Shown here in pieces: positions 10,387-21,800 of a stretch of DNA of 32,222 bases (positions are counted from its first letter, which is position 1; every line of letters starts with the position of its first letter). This DNA comes from Deltaproteobacteria bacterium (GTDB taxonomy: Bacteria; SAR324; NAC60-12), in NCBI GenBank assembly GCA_002685535.1, contig NYXK01000053.1, positions 1 to 32,222 of the forward strand, given 5' to 3'. Below the pieces are notes generated by a model. The model saw only the letters and a program-made list of their open reading frames with translations, made no database searches and was not told where the DNA came from. Both the position numbers and the translations under genes were made by a program.

Positions 10387-11219
10387 CTATATTTTCAGCT
10401 TAGCAACTTCATGCACACTTGTCTCTCCAGACACGATGTCTTTTACAGTAGCCAGAATTTCCGAAAAGTCTTGAAATGTCGTGTACGGAACATTCTCCTT
10501 CTCGCAGTAGGTGACAAGATCTAGTCGACCGTCAGTATCCAATCAACCATAACTGTTGATCTGAACAAACCTTTACCAGCCTTGGCAAAAAGTAAATCAG
10601 TTTCCTTCGCAGCAGAAAGATCTGACACTCCATCTCCAGCATAGAACAAGACTGGTCTCTTTCCATCAGGAAGGGCTGCATATGGCCGGATGGCTAAGGA
10701 CTTGTCGTGGCCAAACGAGCTGTCATCGCGGTATATGATTTTCCAACCGCCTTCATCCTCGAGAGTCTTTCCCAGCCGTGACCCAACATCGTTGCTTAGA
10801 ATTGGCAACGTGCTTGCCTCCTCTTGACCCAAAAGATGACCCAATAAAGCACGGATGATGGGTTCCATACCACCACTCAACACAACAACAGGAATGTTGT
10901 TGGCATGAGCGAACGTATAGAATTCCCGGAAGCCCTCATCCAGAGTGATATTTTCTAGCAGGGCAGCAATACACTTCTCCCAAGGAAGCTTTACGCCATC
11001 CAATAATTCCTCAAACCCGTCACGGAAAGTACGCCGACCATGCAGTATGTCGTCGAATACCAGCTTTCGATGAGCCGGACCAACTCCGAATTCCTCTATC
11101 ATGAAATCATTGCTGTCCTGTTGTGTGATGGTGCCGTCAAAGTCGGTGAAGAAGATGAAGCGAGGGTTAGTCTTGAGAATTGGGAGCTGTGAGCCTGCTG
11201 ATTCTTGGTCGGTGACCAT
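10387..11219 (-). CDS. PYP1: HAD-family polyol/sugar phosphatase, PYP1 (YNL010W) orthologue
   Basis: Soluble HAD phosphatase of the phosphoserine-phosphatase-like group. The sequence closely follows yeast Pyp1, a polyol phosphatase. Model: exon 11219-10571, intron 10570-10521 (50 b, GTTTGT donor, TACTGAC branch, CTAG acceptor), exon 10520-10387; 260 aa. Splicing restores LLFAKAGK-DLVTYCEKEN, matching the yeast protein. Without it the frame ends 16 residues later. Motifs: FTDFDGT with nucleophile Asp26 and acid Asp28, VVLSGG with Ser115 (motif II), FGHDKS with Lys173 (motif III) and GDGVSD with Asp196/Asp200 (motif IV). Length and all catalytic residues are normal. The exact substrate in this fungus is inferred from yeast and not shown here. 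Confidence 0.93.
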
Positions 11220-12006
11220 TTTCCAGACTTTGAATAGATCTAGATATAAAACAATTGGGTGATCGTCTCAATTCTTTTGACAATTAGCCTGGGCGTATCT
11301 TTGTTCCTGGCAGATCTCCTTCTGTCTTGCTGGATGAAGTCGTGAAAGCGAGGGTGGGGTAAAATGCAATAAGAGGCGATGGCCACTGTTTCGTTGACAA
11401 TTGGAATGTAATACCGCACCGAATGCACCACTCAATACAGGATACGTGCTGTTATAATATGAATGGGGCCTCAAGCGCCGATTGGATGCAGACCTTGAAA
11501 ATAAAATCTGCAAAGAAGCTTGAAGGCGACCCAATTTAGCCTGGCCCGTGCAGCTGGCTGGACCCAATTTTCCGAACCTCTTCTCAAGTCGTCCAGCTGT
11601 CATCCATCCTTCTTTTATAATTGCACATGGTTAATTGCACTTATATACAGACGACGGTAACATTTACGTCGTAATCTATGGTAGAATCATGTACGAAAGC
11701 CTCACATCCTGCTGAATGGCTTTGATCTGGTTGAGAAACATGATAGGACGGCACAAATCTAAAGTCTCGAAATGTGCCAATGATATAACGCAGGCAGTAT
11801 ACCTCGGCGCTCCGTGTTACGCTTTTTCTAGAGTGCCTTGATGAGAATAAGTTTGGCCAAAATATCATTACGAACCCAATGGCCGGATGGGCTGGCCGCC
11901 ATCTAGAAGACTTGTAGACATCACCCCGCCATGTCTTGTGCCTGCTAGATCTGACACTTTGCAAGCTTGTCATAGATACCAGAGGAAGTTTAGTCTTCAT
12001 TTCATG
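11220..12006. other. Intergenic: PYP1 promoter and 3' flank of the next gene
   Basis: Both flanking genes are on the minus strand, so this ~0.8 kb contains the upstream region of the phosphatase and the 3' untranslated region of the transcription-factor-like gene. The open frames present have no recognisable motifs. Confidence 0.5.
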
Positions 12007-13831
12007 TCATGTCTTGGATAGATACAAAACGATCAAATTGTTAAGCACAGGCTCAAAACGATCCCGGAATTTATCTTCCTCGGCATCAAACACATCTCGA
12101 ATCCAGATACAGTCCTTCACAGACCCAAATGTTTCCGACCAAGACCAGAATCCCATCTCATACGCAATCTCGGCCACTTTTATAATGTACCAGCTCTGAT
12201 CCGCCTCCTCCTTGCTCTCTACCAAGCCCATGAGTAGCGCCCAGAGCAGGATCTTCTTCGCTGACACACCGAAGTTGGATACGTTCTTCCTAGACACTAA
12301 GCTCCTCAACTTGGCACTGAAACATCTCGTCGATACTCCCAGCTGACCACAATATCTTCGTATCTTCGACAAAAACAATAGAAGTCCAAGCCGAGTAGCT
12401 TCCTGCAATAGCTTTCCCTCCTCTAGAAATTCCTGCCCCACCAGAGAATGCACGATGGGATCGATCCAATACACGAAAAAGTTGATATCTGCCCAAGGCT
12501 CACCAAGCCTAGACTTTCGATTAATGTACTCGATGGCGATGCCTAGATCATGGAATGCGTTGACGAGCAGATGATCTTGTATATAGAGCCCAATGTAGGA
12601 AGCCAAGAAGGGGGATATGCCATAGGCTCCAATAGCAGGGGAGTGATTGGTATTGTGAGCTTCTTGGATGAGTGTGTCTGGTGGCGGAAATCGAGCTTTC
12701 GAATCTCTCCTGCATGCACCGGCAAGATCCACGCTGGAGAACTCAGTGGCCATTTACGAGTAAACTGGTAAGTCACTTACCCGAACAGTTGACAACGTAA
12801 AGTCTCGTTGTGATCGAAGGAATGCCATCCTCCCCTGAGCTGGACAATTCTCTCGAGTCCACTCAGATGCATATCAAGACTCATGAAATTCTCTGTGTAC
12901 GCCTAATGCCAATCAGACCATTGCGTCAAAATTCCCCCATGGCTGAAAAAACACCTACACTATGGCACACAAAAGTCCCCACACTTCTCACGACATCGTC
13001 ACCAATGCCCTTCACTGGATCAGCTATCACGCTATTGATATCTCTCAACGCACTAGAATGATGCCTCATCGAGATCACATTCGTCGAGTCTCGGCCTTGG
13101 ATCGTGTATATATTTATCGCAATGTTTGCGAGGAGCTGGTGGAACATGGCTGAGTCATGGATAGCGGATGGGAGCCATGCTTTTTGAAAAGTTCGGAAGA
13201 GTGGATTGGGGTTGGTGTGGACTGCGAGGTGTGTTATTTTGACTGTTTCATGGCTTGGGAGGCGGATGTAAGGAGAAATTTGCGCCGTACCTTCGTCGAG
13301 AAGCCATTGTACAGTTTTAGTTATTCTGATCGGGTAATTACCAAATGGATCGACTCTTCCTGCTCCAAGTATTGTCACTGGACTTGTCGCGGGTAAAACC
13401 CACCAAAAGTCATCTCTATCAGAGACATCTTCAGAGATGCTGATGGTAGAGGCGGTGGTTGAAGTGTTGCCCTGTTCGGTGTATGCAGAGTGATCTGCGT
13501 CAGTAACCTCCTCCGAATTCACTGAACGCGCGGGAAACTCCCTGGATTGGGAGATATGGCCAATGTTGTCTGGTAAAAACAATTCAATCCGATTACGAAT
13601 CACCGGACGTCTTCCCTTCGGTAGACCCTGCACCACCTGCCGACGGATGGCTTTCTCAGCATCTATCGTTGGCAGTGCTCCTGCAGGACGCAGTTGCAGA
13701 GTGATATTGCATGCTAGATTAGGCTTGGGTACTGGCTGTTGATTCTTGGGAGTGATTCGTGGGATGCTTGTTTTGCCTGCTCGAGGTTTCCGATGCGCCG
13801 GTACACCAGTACAATTGGAGGGACTCTGCAT
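12007..13831 (-). CDS. Fungal transcription-factor-like protein (Fungal_trans_2 / 'tachykinin family' type)
   Basis: Three-exon model: 13831-12959, 12890-12781 and 12733-12007, 569 aa. Intron 1 is 12958-12891 (GTAGGT; an alternative two bases upstream, 12960-12893, is also in phase). Intron 2 is 12780-12734 (GTAAGT...CTCCAG, 47 b). All phases agree. The N-terminus is basic and Pro-rich with RRQVVQGLPKGRR. The middle has VDPFGNYPI, FHQLLANIAINIY and a DPVKGIGDDVVRSVGTFVCH block. Exon 2 encodes MHLSGLERIVQLRGGW, and exon 3 starts VDLAGACRRDSKARFPPP and ends in an alpha-helical, aromatic-rich region. These blocks are typical of fungal regulator-like proteins related to the Fungal_trans_2 domain. 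I see no Zn2Cys6 cluster, so DNA binding is not shown by sequence. Nuclear location is inferred. Confidence 0.75.
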
Positions 13832-15802
13832 AGTTGACTATTGTCCTAGTACCTGAAATACCTTGTTTGTGCATTCTTCTCAAGCTTTTAGGTATCTCGT
13901 CTCTTCTGTTCAAACTGAACTTGGTGAGTTCATACCTAGATGCGATCTTGAGGACAACTCACGCTGCTTCAGCTCAGAGTTGGCACAGACCAGCTCTTTC
14001 ATCATTTCCCTTCCTACCTTTATCTAAAGAATGAATGCCTAATGTTTATAAGACCTTAAGCAATGGCTTGTCTTAGATCCTCAACTCTCCTCACAAGCCT
14101 CGACAAAAAAGAGCAAACACCCAGCTCGCTTAATAATCCTCCTGCATAAGCCAAGCTTTCCTAACCGTTCATTCTTCAACTCGATACATGCTTATATCGG
14201 AGGCGAATCGTATAGCTCGGGCTTCTAATGGCAATCCCGTACGGACGTAGCGGGCTTGCGGCCGTTTGAAAGATGTGGTTTGAAAGTGTTGTGAGATGTG
14301 AGATCCTAACGCCGAGATCTGAAGTAGGGAGAAGCTTGGCTCTGCGTCGTGCGATTCTGAAGTCAGTGAAGACCTGCGCGCTATGTTGAAGCTGGAATTG
14401 CCTGGATTTAGCTTTCTGCACATCGGGGAAGGTTGGGTGGAGCTCCAGTCAATTGGATACTTTTCCATGTTGACTCGCTTAAGCCAAGGTAGAAGGACTC
14501 ATTCTGTGCGAATCTTCTAAGTCCAAGAAAGAATGAAAGACAGCAGATCTCTCAACGATTAAAGAGATGAGATGGCTTTGGGATACGTTGACCCAGTTGA
14601 TAAACGAGTGTTTTTAACAAAGCGATAGCAGAAAAAGAAGTCAGTGGAGTACCATGCACTCAGTGAAGAGACTTAAACAAAGCCAGTACCAGCGAGCATA
14701 GACAAACATACTTACCAGATAAATTCTCCAGCCTCTATTTGCTTGACATAACAAACGCATTCCCTATACCTATATCTACAATGTTTCCACAACCTCTAGT
14801 CCCCAAGTAAAGATCTAACCCTCTAGCTACTTCATTCATCTAGCACGTGAACCCTCTCACACCCGCCTTCCTCAGCTGATACCCCCACGCGAAGCGAAGC
14901 AGACACCACCCTCTGCCTCCGAAAAGCCACATCCCTCACCACAATCCCATTCCTCCTGACCTAATCACACCAAATCTCCATCTATACCCAAAAATCGCAT
15001 CGCATCCCATGCCAAACGTGTAGGGTTGACTGTGACAGCGTGATGTGATGTAATGTGATGCGCGCACCAGTTCTTCGCCTAGGTTCGGGTTCTGCTGACA
15101 TCATTTGCTGAAAGGGGTGTGGGTGTAAGCAAGACTTGTTCTGATGTGATGTGATGGAGCGCTTGACGAGTGCACGAATGGGGAGGTGAGAGTCAAGTGT
15201 CCTTGGTTCTTATCAAGTCAAATTAAGTCTATTGACTGCTTCGTGAGATGAAATTGAGATAGTGCACCTCATAAGATAGTTGAAAAAATTGCTAGTCAAG
15301 TCGGTTCGCAATGCAGTTTGGGGATTGAGATTCTCTGATGCTTTCGAACCGGAAATGGTTTTTGATAAAAGAATTTTGGTTTCTGTTGTGATTGTGGCGA
15401 TTCGTTGCGAAGTCGAGGTAAGAGTGAAGCGAGGTGTGGTAAGGGGAAGGAAGGCACATGAGAGAGTGAGTGAGACAGATCAGGAAAAAGATCTACGTCA
15501 GATGCCGCTGCATTGAGACCAGTTTCTAGTCCTGGGAAGCGAACGCGACTATGGTACAGGATGGTAGGAGAAGGAAAAGATGGTGTGCGGCGTGGTCTGT
15601 CAGATGGCTTTGTCTATAACACGGAGGAGGTCGTCGCTTACTTGTTTGTTCTCATGGAGGATTCTTTTGTGATATTCTGAGGAGACAGTGGCTTTGTTGA
15701 CTTTGGTACATGAATTGAATAGAGGGTCTTCGCTCTTTCTGAATATTATACGGTATCCTCTTGGAAGTACTCATACGCAAGTAAATACACAAAGAGACAA
15801 CC
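13832..15802. other. Long divergent intergenic region (~2 kb)
   Basis: Lies between the minus-strand transcription-factor-like gene and the plus-strand RING gene, so it holds both promoters. Small simple-sequence stretches built on TGATG occur at about 15,040-15,062 and 15,142-15,157, with CGCAT iterations near 14,995. The open frames here (for example 14,169-14,468 minus and 15,280-15,516 plus) are short and have no motif. No RNA gene was recognised. Confidence 0.5.
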
Positions 15803-16537
15803 ATGGCCACCTCACCCCAAGAGTCAACATCAACACTACTTCCGCATCATCACCCTCCCCCGCTGAAACCATTACCACTCTCTTCCGAGCCACACAATTC
15901 CAACGTCACCCTTTTAAACCCACGATCACAACCATGGCCACACTTCCCCTCCGACTGCACAATCTGCCACTCCCCCTTCAACACCCCCCGTCCGGACGGC
16001 ACCATCGAATCTCCCTCCCTCCTCCCCTGCTCCCACATCTTCGGATCCATCTGCATACAGCGCTGGCTTGAATCCTCACAGAATCAGAATTGTCCGAATT
16101 GTCGCCGCGAGATGCGATATTCTGGGTGTGGCCATGCCGTTATACCTAAGCCCACAGCTAAACCATTTCCAGGAGCTATGGAGCTGGGAGTGGATGAAGT
16201 TGTGGATAAGGTTGTAGATATTGGTGGGGAGGGTGGAAGTGCGTTGAGTTTGAGGGCTATGAAGGCGGAGGATATGCCTTGTCTATGTCCGCTTTGTAGG
16301 GAGAGCAGGGAGATGGTGGAGGTTGTTAGGAGGGTGGAGAGAAGGCTGGCAGCTGAGGAAAAGGCGTTGGAAGGGTTGAGGGTCCTGCCAGGGTTGTTTG
16401 GGGGATTGTATAAGGGAAGTGGAAGTGGGATTGCGAGTGCGGAGAGAAAAGAGGAGGCGAGGGAAAGGTGGAAGAATGAGATGGAGATTTTGAGGCAGGG
16501 GCTGAGGGAAAGAATGGAGGGGAGGGAGGAGTGGTGA
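15803..16537 (+). CDS. RING-variant zinc-finger protein
   Basis: Intronless, 244 aa, probable E3-ligase-like or zinc-binding scaffold protein. The ATG sits in a strong context (ACCATGGCC). A Pro/His/Ser-rich disordered N-terminus (1-48) precedes the finger: C52-x2-C55 ... C76-S-H78-IFG-SI-C84-IQRWL ... C97-PN-C100. The position that is normally a Cys/His ligand two residues after H78 is occupied by Gly81 (HIFGSIC). This is a form I associate with a fungal RING subgroup. Just downstream RYSGCGH (Cys109, His111) and later CLCPLC supply further possible ligands. The C-terminal third is Glu/Arg-rich and likely helical. Ubiquitin-ligase activity is inferred and not certain, given the atypical ligand set. 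Confidence 0.8.
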   Translation: MATSPQESTSTLLPHHHPPPLKPLPLSSEPHNSNVTLLNPRSQPWPHFPSDCTICHSPFNTPRPDGTIESPSLLPCSHIFGSICIQRWLESSQNQNCPNCRREMRYSGCGHAVIPKPTAKPFPGAMELGVDEVVDKVVDIGGEGGSALSLRAMKAEDMPCLCPLCRESREMVEVVRRVERRLAAEEKALEGLRVLPGLFGGLYKGSGSGIASAERKEEARERWKNEMEILRQGLRERMEGREEW

Positions 16538-16907
16538 GGTGGATTTCCGCTCGGACGCTACAGTAGAGGCGGTTTGAGTCGTTTGTTGGACTGACTATCC
16601 ACTGGATTGAAATGCAGAACTGGCGCCTGGGTGTTGGAGCTGGAATCATACTCTTGAATATGGCGTTTGGAGGATACTTGGATGCTCAGGAACTGTAGAA
16701 AAGATGGAACTGGAAACTGGTATTTTCGCTAGGGTATTCTGAATCGCTTGGTCTAGTGGTGGCCGCTTGTTTGGTTTGATGTTATGACTCTTTCTGGTTT
16801 TGGGCGTATTCGTTTGGAAGGGCAATGGACGGTCGAAGAAACATGTCCCCATCTCATCCCGACACCATCATGGCGTGACTTGGGGCAGCTCTACGGCCTT
16901 GTTCATT
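16538..16907. other. Convergent intergenic region
   Basis: Short 3'-to-3' spacer between the RING gene and the minus-strand membrane protein. Nothing beyond presumed 3' untranslated sequence is seen. Confidence 0.5.
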
Positions 16908-17489
16908 TCATCTTGACGACGTCCTGCCCTGCCTCTCTTCATCCTCCTCATCACTGTCGTCTTTGAATCCTTCTTCCAAGTCCCGACTCAGCCGTCTGCC
17001 ATCATCGTCTCTCCCTCTCCGGGCATCCAGGGACAAAGCTTCCCTCCGATTGTCGTCCACTTCATATAACTCTTCTCCTTCCTCCTCATCAAAATCACTG
17101 CCAGACCCATCCTGTGCACTGACTGTATATTGGTCCCTGTTAAACTGTGACCTCCATGCTGACGGCAATACCCATCTCGCGATCGCGTCTAGTATCCTCT
17201 GCCGTATCGAGGAGGTCTGTGTAGATATTGTGTCTAATGGGAGATACTGGCTGTACCTCCCTCTATATCGTTTCCATATTGGAACCACTACATAGGATAC
17301 CACCAGGTATAGAATTAAAGAAATAATGGCCGGAATAACCAGAGTCTTTAAGACTGACAAGAACCCCATATTCACTGTATCCTCGTCGTCGTCCGCTAGC
17401 ATGGAAGTTGGGGCTGGATGGGGTATATAGACGTCGTCTCCAGCTCTTTTGGAAATGCCCAAGGCTCGTGGCTGCCACGCGGCGTTCAT
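16908..17489 (-). CDS. Single-pass membrane protein with acidic C-terminal tail, unknown function
   Basis: 193 aa from the ATG at 17489, the first ATG in a long upstream stretch. Layout: a short N-terminal region (AAWQPRALGISKRAGDDVYIP), one strong transmembrane helix at about residues 51-71 (LVIPAIISLILYLVVSYVVV), then basic WKRYRGRY and the block YSQYLPLDTIS. The tail is very acidic, Ser- and Asp/Glu-rich, with RRLSRDLEEGF. The membrane-flanking and RRLSRDLEEGF blocks look like a conserved fungal protein of unknown role. Upstream of the ATG, codons in a neighbouring frame (ALLSVILIC...STARDIIAPILPS) resemble a signal peptide and linker. The true gene may therefore have an extra 5' exon or a one-base indel near 17,500. 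Confidence 0.68.
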   Translation of the reverse strand: MNAAWQPRALGISKRAGDDVYIPHPAPTSMLADDDEDTVNMGFLSVLKTLVIPAIISLILYLVVSYVVVPIWKRYRGRYSQYLPLDTISTQTSSIRQRILDAIARWVLPSAWRSQFNRDQYTVSAQDGSGSDFDEEEGEELYEVDDNRREALSLDARRGRDDDGRRLSRDLEEGFKDDSDEEDEERQGRTSSR

Positions 17490-17730
17490 CCAGGTCAGAT
17501 CAGGCCGGGCTGGGTAGGATTGGCGCAATGATGTCTCTGGCGGTTGATGGTGTTGGATTATCGCAGATTAGGATCACTGAAAGAAGCGCAGCGTAGCAAC
17601 AATCAGGAGCGCTAGAAATGCCCGAAAGGATATATCTTCGATTTCTTAACTGGGAGTCGGCGTCGTGGAGGCGGGCAGATGAGCGTACTGTACAGTAGTT
17701 GCGCGCGGTTGGTTGGGCTGAATGCTTCTT

Positions 17731-17796
17731 GTTGGTTGTGGTTGGTTGGTTGGTTGGTTGGTTGGCTGGTTGGTTGGCTGGTTGGCTGGTTGGTGG
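17731..17796. repeat. (TTGG)n-type tetranucleotide tract
   Basis: About 65 bases of GGTT/GGCT units (TTGG with TTGGC variants). The opposite strand reads CCAA/CCAG. It lies in the divergent promoter between the membrane protein and the formin. Confidence 0.9.
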
Positions 17797-17891
17797 TTCT
17801 GTGGTCGGCGACGGAGACTTGTCTCCCCATTCGAGTCCCTTGATCAGGCCCTGCATGCTATTTCTGGTCTGGGCACCCACCACCAGTCCAG

Positions 17892-17911
17892 CAGTTCAGT
17901 TCAGTTCAGTT
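17892..17911. repeat. (CAGTT)4 pentanucleotide repeat
   Basis: Four perfect CAGTT copies in the formin upstream region. A related (TACAG)3 follows at 18092-18106. Confidence 0.9.
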
Positions 17912-18487
17912 CGCGTCGAATTCGCTTCAGGGGTTCTCGGAGCTGCAGTTGGCGGGTGCGGGTGCTTGCTGGGCTAGTCCGCTCGGGGCTTTGGGTGGGA
18001 GGACGGTCAGTGAGGCTACAAGTTTAGGGGAATGGAAGGACAGCCTCGAATGGAAAGGGGGGTTTTGATTGACGAACAGCAACAACACGTCTACAGTACA
18101 GTACAGTCAACTTCACGACTCTTTCATCAAAACACTCGCTTTTCTGCCTGTCTGCACCTACCTATCTTTCTGTCTTGTCTTTCAAGAAACATTCTTTGCC
18201 CCTCTGCCCTCTCACCAGTCACGACTTCTGTCACATTCCGCTGCGTTTCTTGTGTGCACGGTCTCAGTCCGTGTTTGATGCCACTGCAGCCCTGGGGATT
18301 TGTTTCAGCCCCCCTTTACCGAATTAAACATCGTCCACCGTCAGGGAAGGGGACTTGCAGTTGTCCATAGTAGGACCGTTATTTATCTTACATCCAAGTC
18401 GTTGCTTTCGCAGCAGACGACTAGACGGATCGGTACGTACATTGTGACAACTCGAATAGCGGCTGTTGTTGAAGCATCAAATCTTGG

Positions 18488-18601
18488 GTAAGAACGTCCT
18501 CTTATCAAGAAAGAGCCACCACCCCCCTTCACCTTCCCACCTTTGATTCTCTGCACGTCGCAGACTTCAAGAACCTCATGCTAACCGATCTTTCCATGCA
18601 G
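18488..18601 (+). other. Probable 5'-UTR intron of the formin gene
   Basis: A GTAAGA donor at 18488, an ATGCTAACC branch-point string at about 18579 and a CCATGCAG acceptor ending at 18601 give a 114-base intron about 270 bases upstream of the formin ATG. All three elements match the in-gene introns of this window. Use in the formin transcript is inferred. Confidence 0.6.
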
Positions 18602-18684
18602 CACCTCCCTGACGACGCCGGCTGTCCTATCACCGCCTCTCGAAAAGACCCGACGACCCTCCCGCTCAACGTTGAGGAGGCATA

Positions 18685-18705
18685 ATGCAAAGCACCAGGA
18701 CGTGA
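18685..18705 (+). promoter_or_regulatory. Short upstream ORF in the formin leader
   Basis: ATG...TGA encoding MQSTRT. It is the only ATG between the proposed UTR-intron acceptor and the formin start, so scanning ribosomes would meet it first. A regulatory effect is inferred. Confidence 0.45.
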
Positions 18706-18758
18706 GACATTGGACAACTCTACATCACTCAGGCGCATCACAGCTGGACGATCAAGGG

Positions 18759-18778
18759 AAGGCAAGGCAAGGCAAGGC
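18759..18778. repeat. (AAGGC)4 pentanucleotide repeat in the formin leader
   Basis: Four perfect AAGGC units, about 90 bases upstream of the formin ATG. Confidence 0.9.
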
Positions 18779-18869
18779 CAGGCCGGCAAGGACTAGGGCC
18801 CCATAAGTTTTTGCATAGCAGGCAAGCAACTGATCGAAACATACCATCGAACGGTTCCCTCCCACCAAC

Positions 18870-21800
18870 ATGTCAGCCGCCGACAGCAAATCCCGTCAGT
18901 CCTCTGGCGGTAAATCGTTCTTCTCCAGAAGCAGCAAGAAGGACAGGAGAAATGCGAGCGACGAGGGCAAATTGGGCGCAGATCTGGACAAGACAAGCAC
19001 TACAGGATCCCGATCATCACGACACGCGAGAGGCTCCTCTATTGCATCTATAGAACGGCCCAATTCGCCTGGCGCGGACTTGGGAGGTCTGAATATGATG
19101 GCAGGAGTCATAACATCCATTCCCTACGACAGCGTAATGGCAGATGGAAAGTCGCCTATACCGGTGGAATACTTACCTAGACCCGATCAGATGCCAGTTC
19201 GAAGGGAACCTCTGCCACATCATCTCAACAAACCGGGGACCGATTATCATCAATACCCGTCCTTTGATCCTGCAACCCTTCCAAATGGCAGTTCGCATCC
19301 ATCAGGGCCGCGCCCACCGCCAGGTGTAGGAAATGTTACTATGGCTTCTACAGGGGATCGGAGGACGCAATTACAACAGTGGGGACCAGGAAGGGCAAGT
19401 AATGCGAGCACTCTGAACGGGCATAATTCACGTTACGATTCATATTCTACAGCCCAAACCTCTGCCTATGGGAGAAATTCATTCGACCATTCAAGCGCCG
19501 ACTCTAGCACTGACCGCTCCAGCGTATTCTCTTCCGGGAGCTCCTCCAGAACAGCTATGCCAGCTTCACAGTCTACTAGCTCCTTTAATAGCAACTTGTC
19601 GCCCTCCCACGCATCAAGTCGCGAAACTCACCGCCTCACCAAGTTTCCTGCGCATTACATGTCCGGATCTCCGTCCGGTTCGTTTGGCGGGGAGGGCTTC
19701 AACCTCAGCAAGCCGACGGATGACAGGGTGATAGAGGAGCTATTTCTGGCGTTGATGCAAAAGCGAGGATGGCACAATCTGCCCGATCAAGCAAGGCGAC
19801 AAATGATGGCATATCCTGCGGCAAAGAAATGGACGTTGGTACACCAGGATCGGCTGACTGAATGGCAAGGAGAACAGAAGAGGCGGACGAATGTCAGGAA
19901 CACGGGGCAATATGGAAGGGAAATGGAAATGCTCGCAAACGCGGAGGAGGAAGGCACGCCAGAGTGGTTCGTACGGAAAGTTATGGACAACAGCATATCC
20001 GCGAAACAGTTACAAAGCTTGGCTGTTAGCTTGCGTACCCAGCCAATTGGATGGGTCAAAACCTTCGTGGAGTGCCAAGGTCAGGTAGCTCTCACGAACG
20101 TACTGGGAAAAATCAACAGACGACAAGCACAAGGACCTGCGCCAGCAGATGGCTCAACAAGCGACAGGGATCTGGATCGCGAATATGATATCGTCAAGTG
20201 CTTAAAGGCTCTTATGAACAACAAGTTCGGAGCCGACGATGCATTGGCTCACCAGCAAGTCATTGTGGCATTGGCAACGTCGCTTATTTCGCCCCGATTA
20301 ACAACAAGAAAGCTGGTCAGCGAAGTGTTGACTTTCTTATGTCACTGGGCTGATGGCCAAGGCCATCTCAAAGTCATCCAGGCTATGGATTATGTCAAGA
20401 ATCAGCAAGGAGAAAATGGCCGATTCGATGCATGGATGCGGGTGGTGGAAGTGACGGTTGATGGACGAGGAAAGATGGGCAGTCTGGTAGGAGCCAGTGA
20501 AGAAGTACGAAGTGGTGGTATCGGGATGGAGAACCTCTTGATGGAATACGCAGTGGCAACACTATTTCTCATCAACATGGTTGTGGATGCGCCTGAGAGG
20601 GATTTGCAGCTTCGGGTTCATATCCGGGCACAATTTACAGCATGCGGCATTAAGCGAATCTTGACCAAGATGGAGGGCTTCCAGTACGATGTGATAGACA
20701 AGCAGATTGAGCGGTTCCGGACAAACGAGGCCATCGATTATGAGGATCTCTTGGAACGTGAAAATAGCAGCATCAAAGACAGCATCGAGGGCGAAGTTAA
20801 AGATCTGAGCGATCCAACTCAAATCGTTGATGCTATTATGCAGAAGGTTCAAGGGAGCAGGACTCAGGATTACTTCGTGTCTGCTCTGCAACATTTGCTA
20901 CTCATCCGGGATAATGACGGAGAGGAGCGGTTACGGATGTTCCAATTGGTGGACTCTATGCTCAGTTATGTCGCTATGGACAGGAGGTTACCTGACATGG
21001 ACCTGAAGCAGAGTCTCAATTTCACTGTTCAAAGTCTGCTTGACAAGCTTCACACAGACTCGGAGGCTCGACAAGCTCTAGATGAGGCCCTGGAATCGCG
21101 CCAAATAGCCGATTCGGCAATGGCCGAGCGGGATGAAATGAAATCCCAAATCGAGCTTGGAGCTGACGGAATGGTCGCGAAATTACAGAAGCAGCTTGAA
21201 GAGCAAGCTCAGGTTATCGAGATCCAGAGACGGCAAGCAGATGCGCTGAAGAGCGATTTGGAGAGTGTTCAGGCACTTCGTGCTAAGGAAGCCCAGAGGA
21301 ATGAGCTCGAAACGAGAGAATTGTATCTCATGCTGCGTGATGCACAAGACATTGCCGCATCGAATGCCGCCAAGGGTACGGCTGGGGGAGCTGGACTGGG
21401 AGGGAGGGACCCTGCCCAAATGAAAGGCATACTTGATCGCGAAAAGCTCATGGACAGACTCGAGATGCAAATCGAGCGTCAAAAGACTCAGTATAAACTC
21501 GAGGGTCGTGTCTGGGGTGACGCTGCGGGTCCATCCGATCGCCTACGTGCACTTCGCGAGGAGATGGATGGTGACAGCCGAGCGGGTGGTGGTGCAACTC
21601 CACCCAGGGACTTCACCAACAGCATGCTCGGAAGCGTGTCTCGCCAAACAAAAATACCTCGGAAGCCTGTCAATTCTCAAGAAATTGTGTTTGAGGATGA
21701 TGATGACGACGAAGAGGGTATTGTCTTTGAGAAACCTCGTGTGGTGGAAATGAGACGACCCAAGCAAGCGCCTGGCTACCTGGCTGAGATGAACTCAAAG

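Noticed and set aside
14169..14468. Overlapping minus-strand frames of 81-99 codons
   Set aside because: No motif, no splice context, and two frames compete; treated as non-coding.
15036..15157. TGATG-based strings and a lone TAGGGTT as telomere-like or satellite DNA
   Set aside because: Only short degenerate simple sequence; no telomeric array.
15688..16071. 127-codon plus-strand frame overlapping the RING gene
   Set aside because: His/Pro/Leu-rich shadow of the RING gene in another frame.
17612..17883. Minus-strand frames rich in QPTN/QPAN repeats
   Set aside because: They simply translate the TTGG tetranucleotide tract; no independent evidence of coding.
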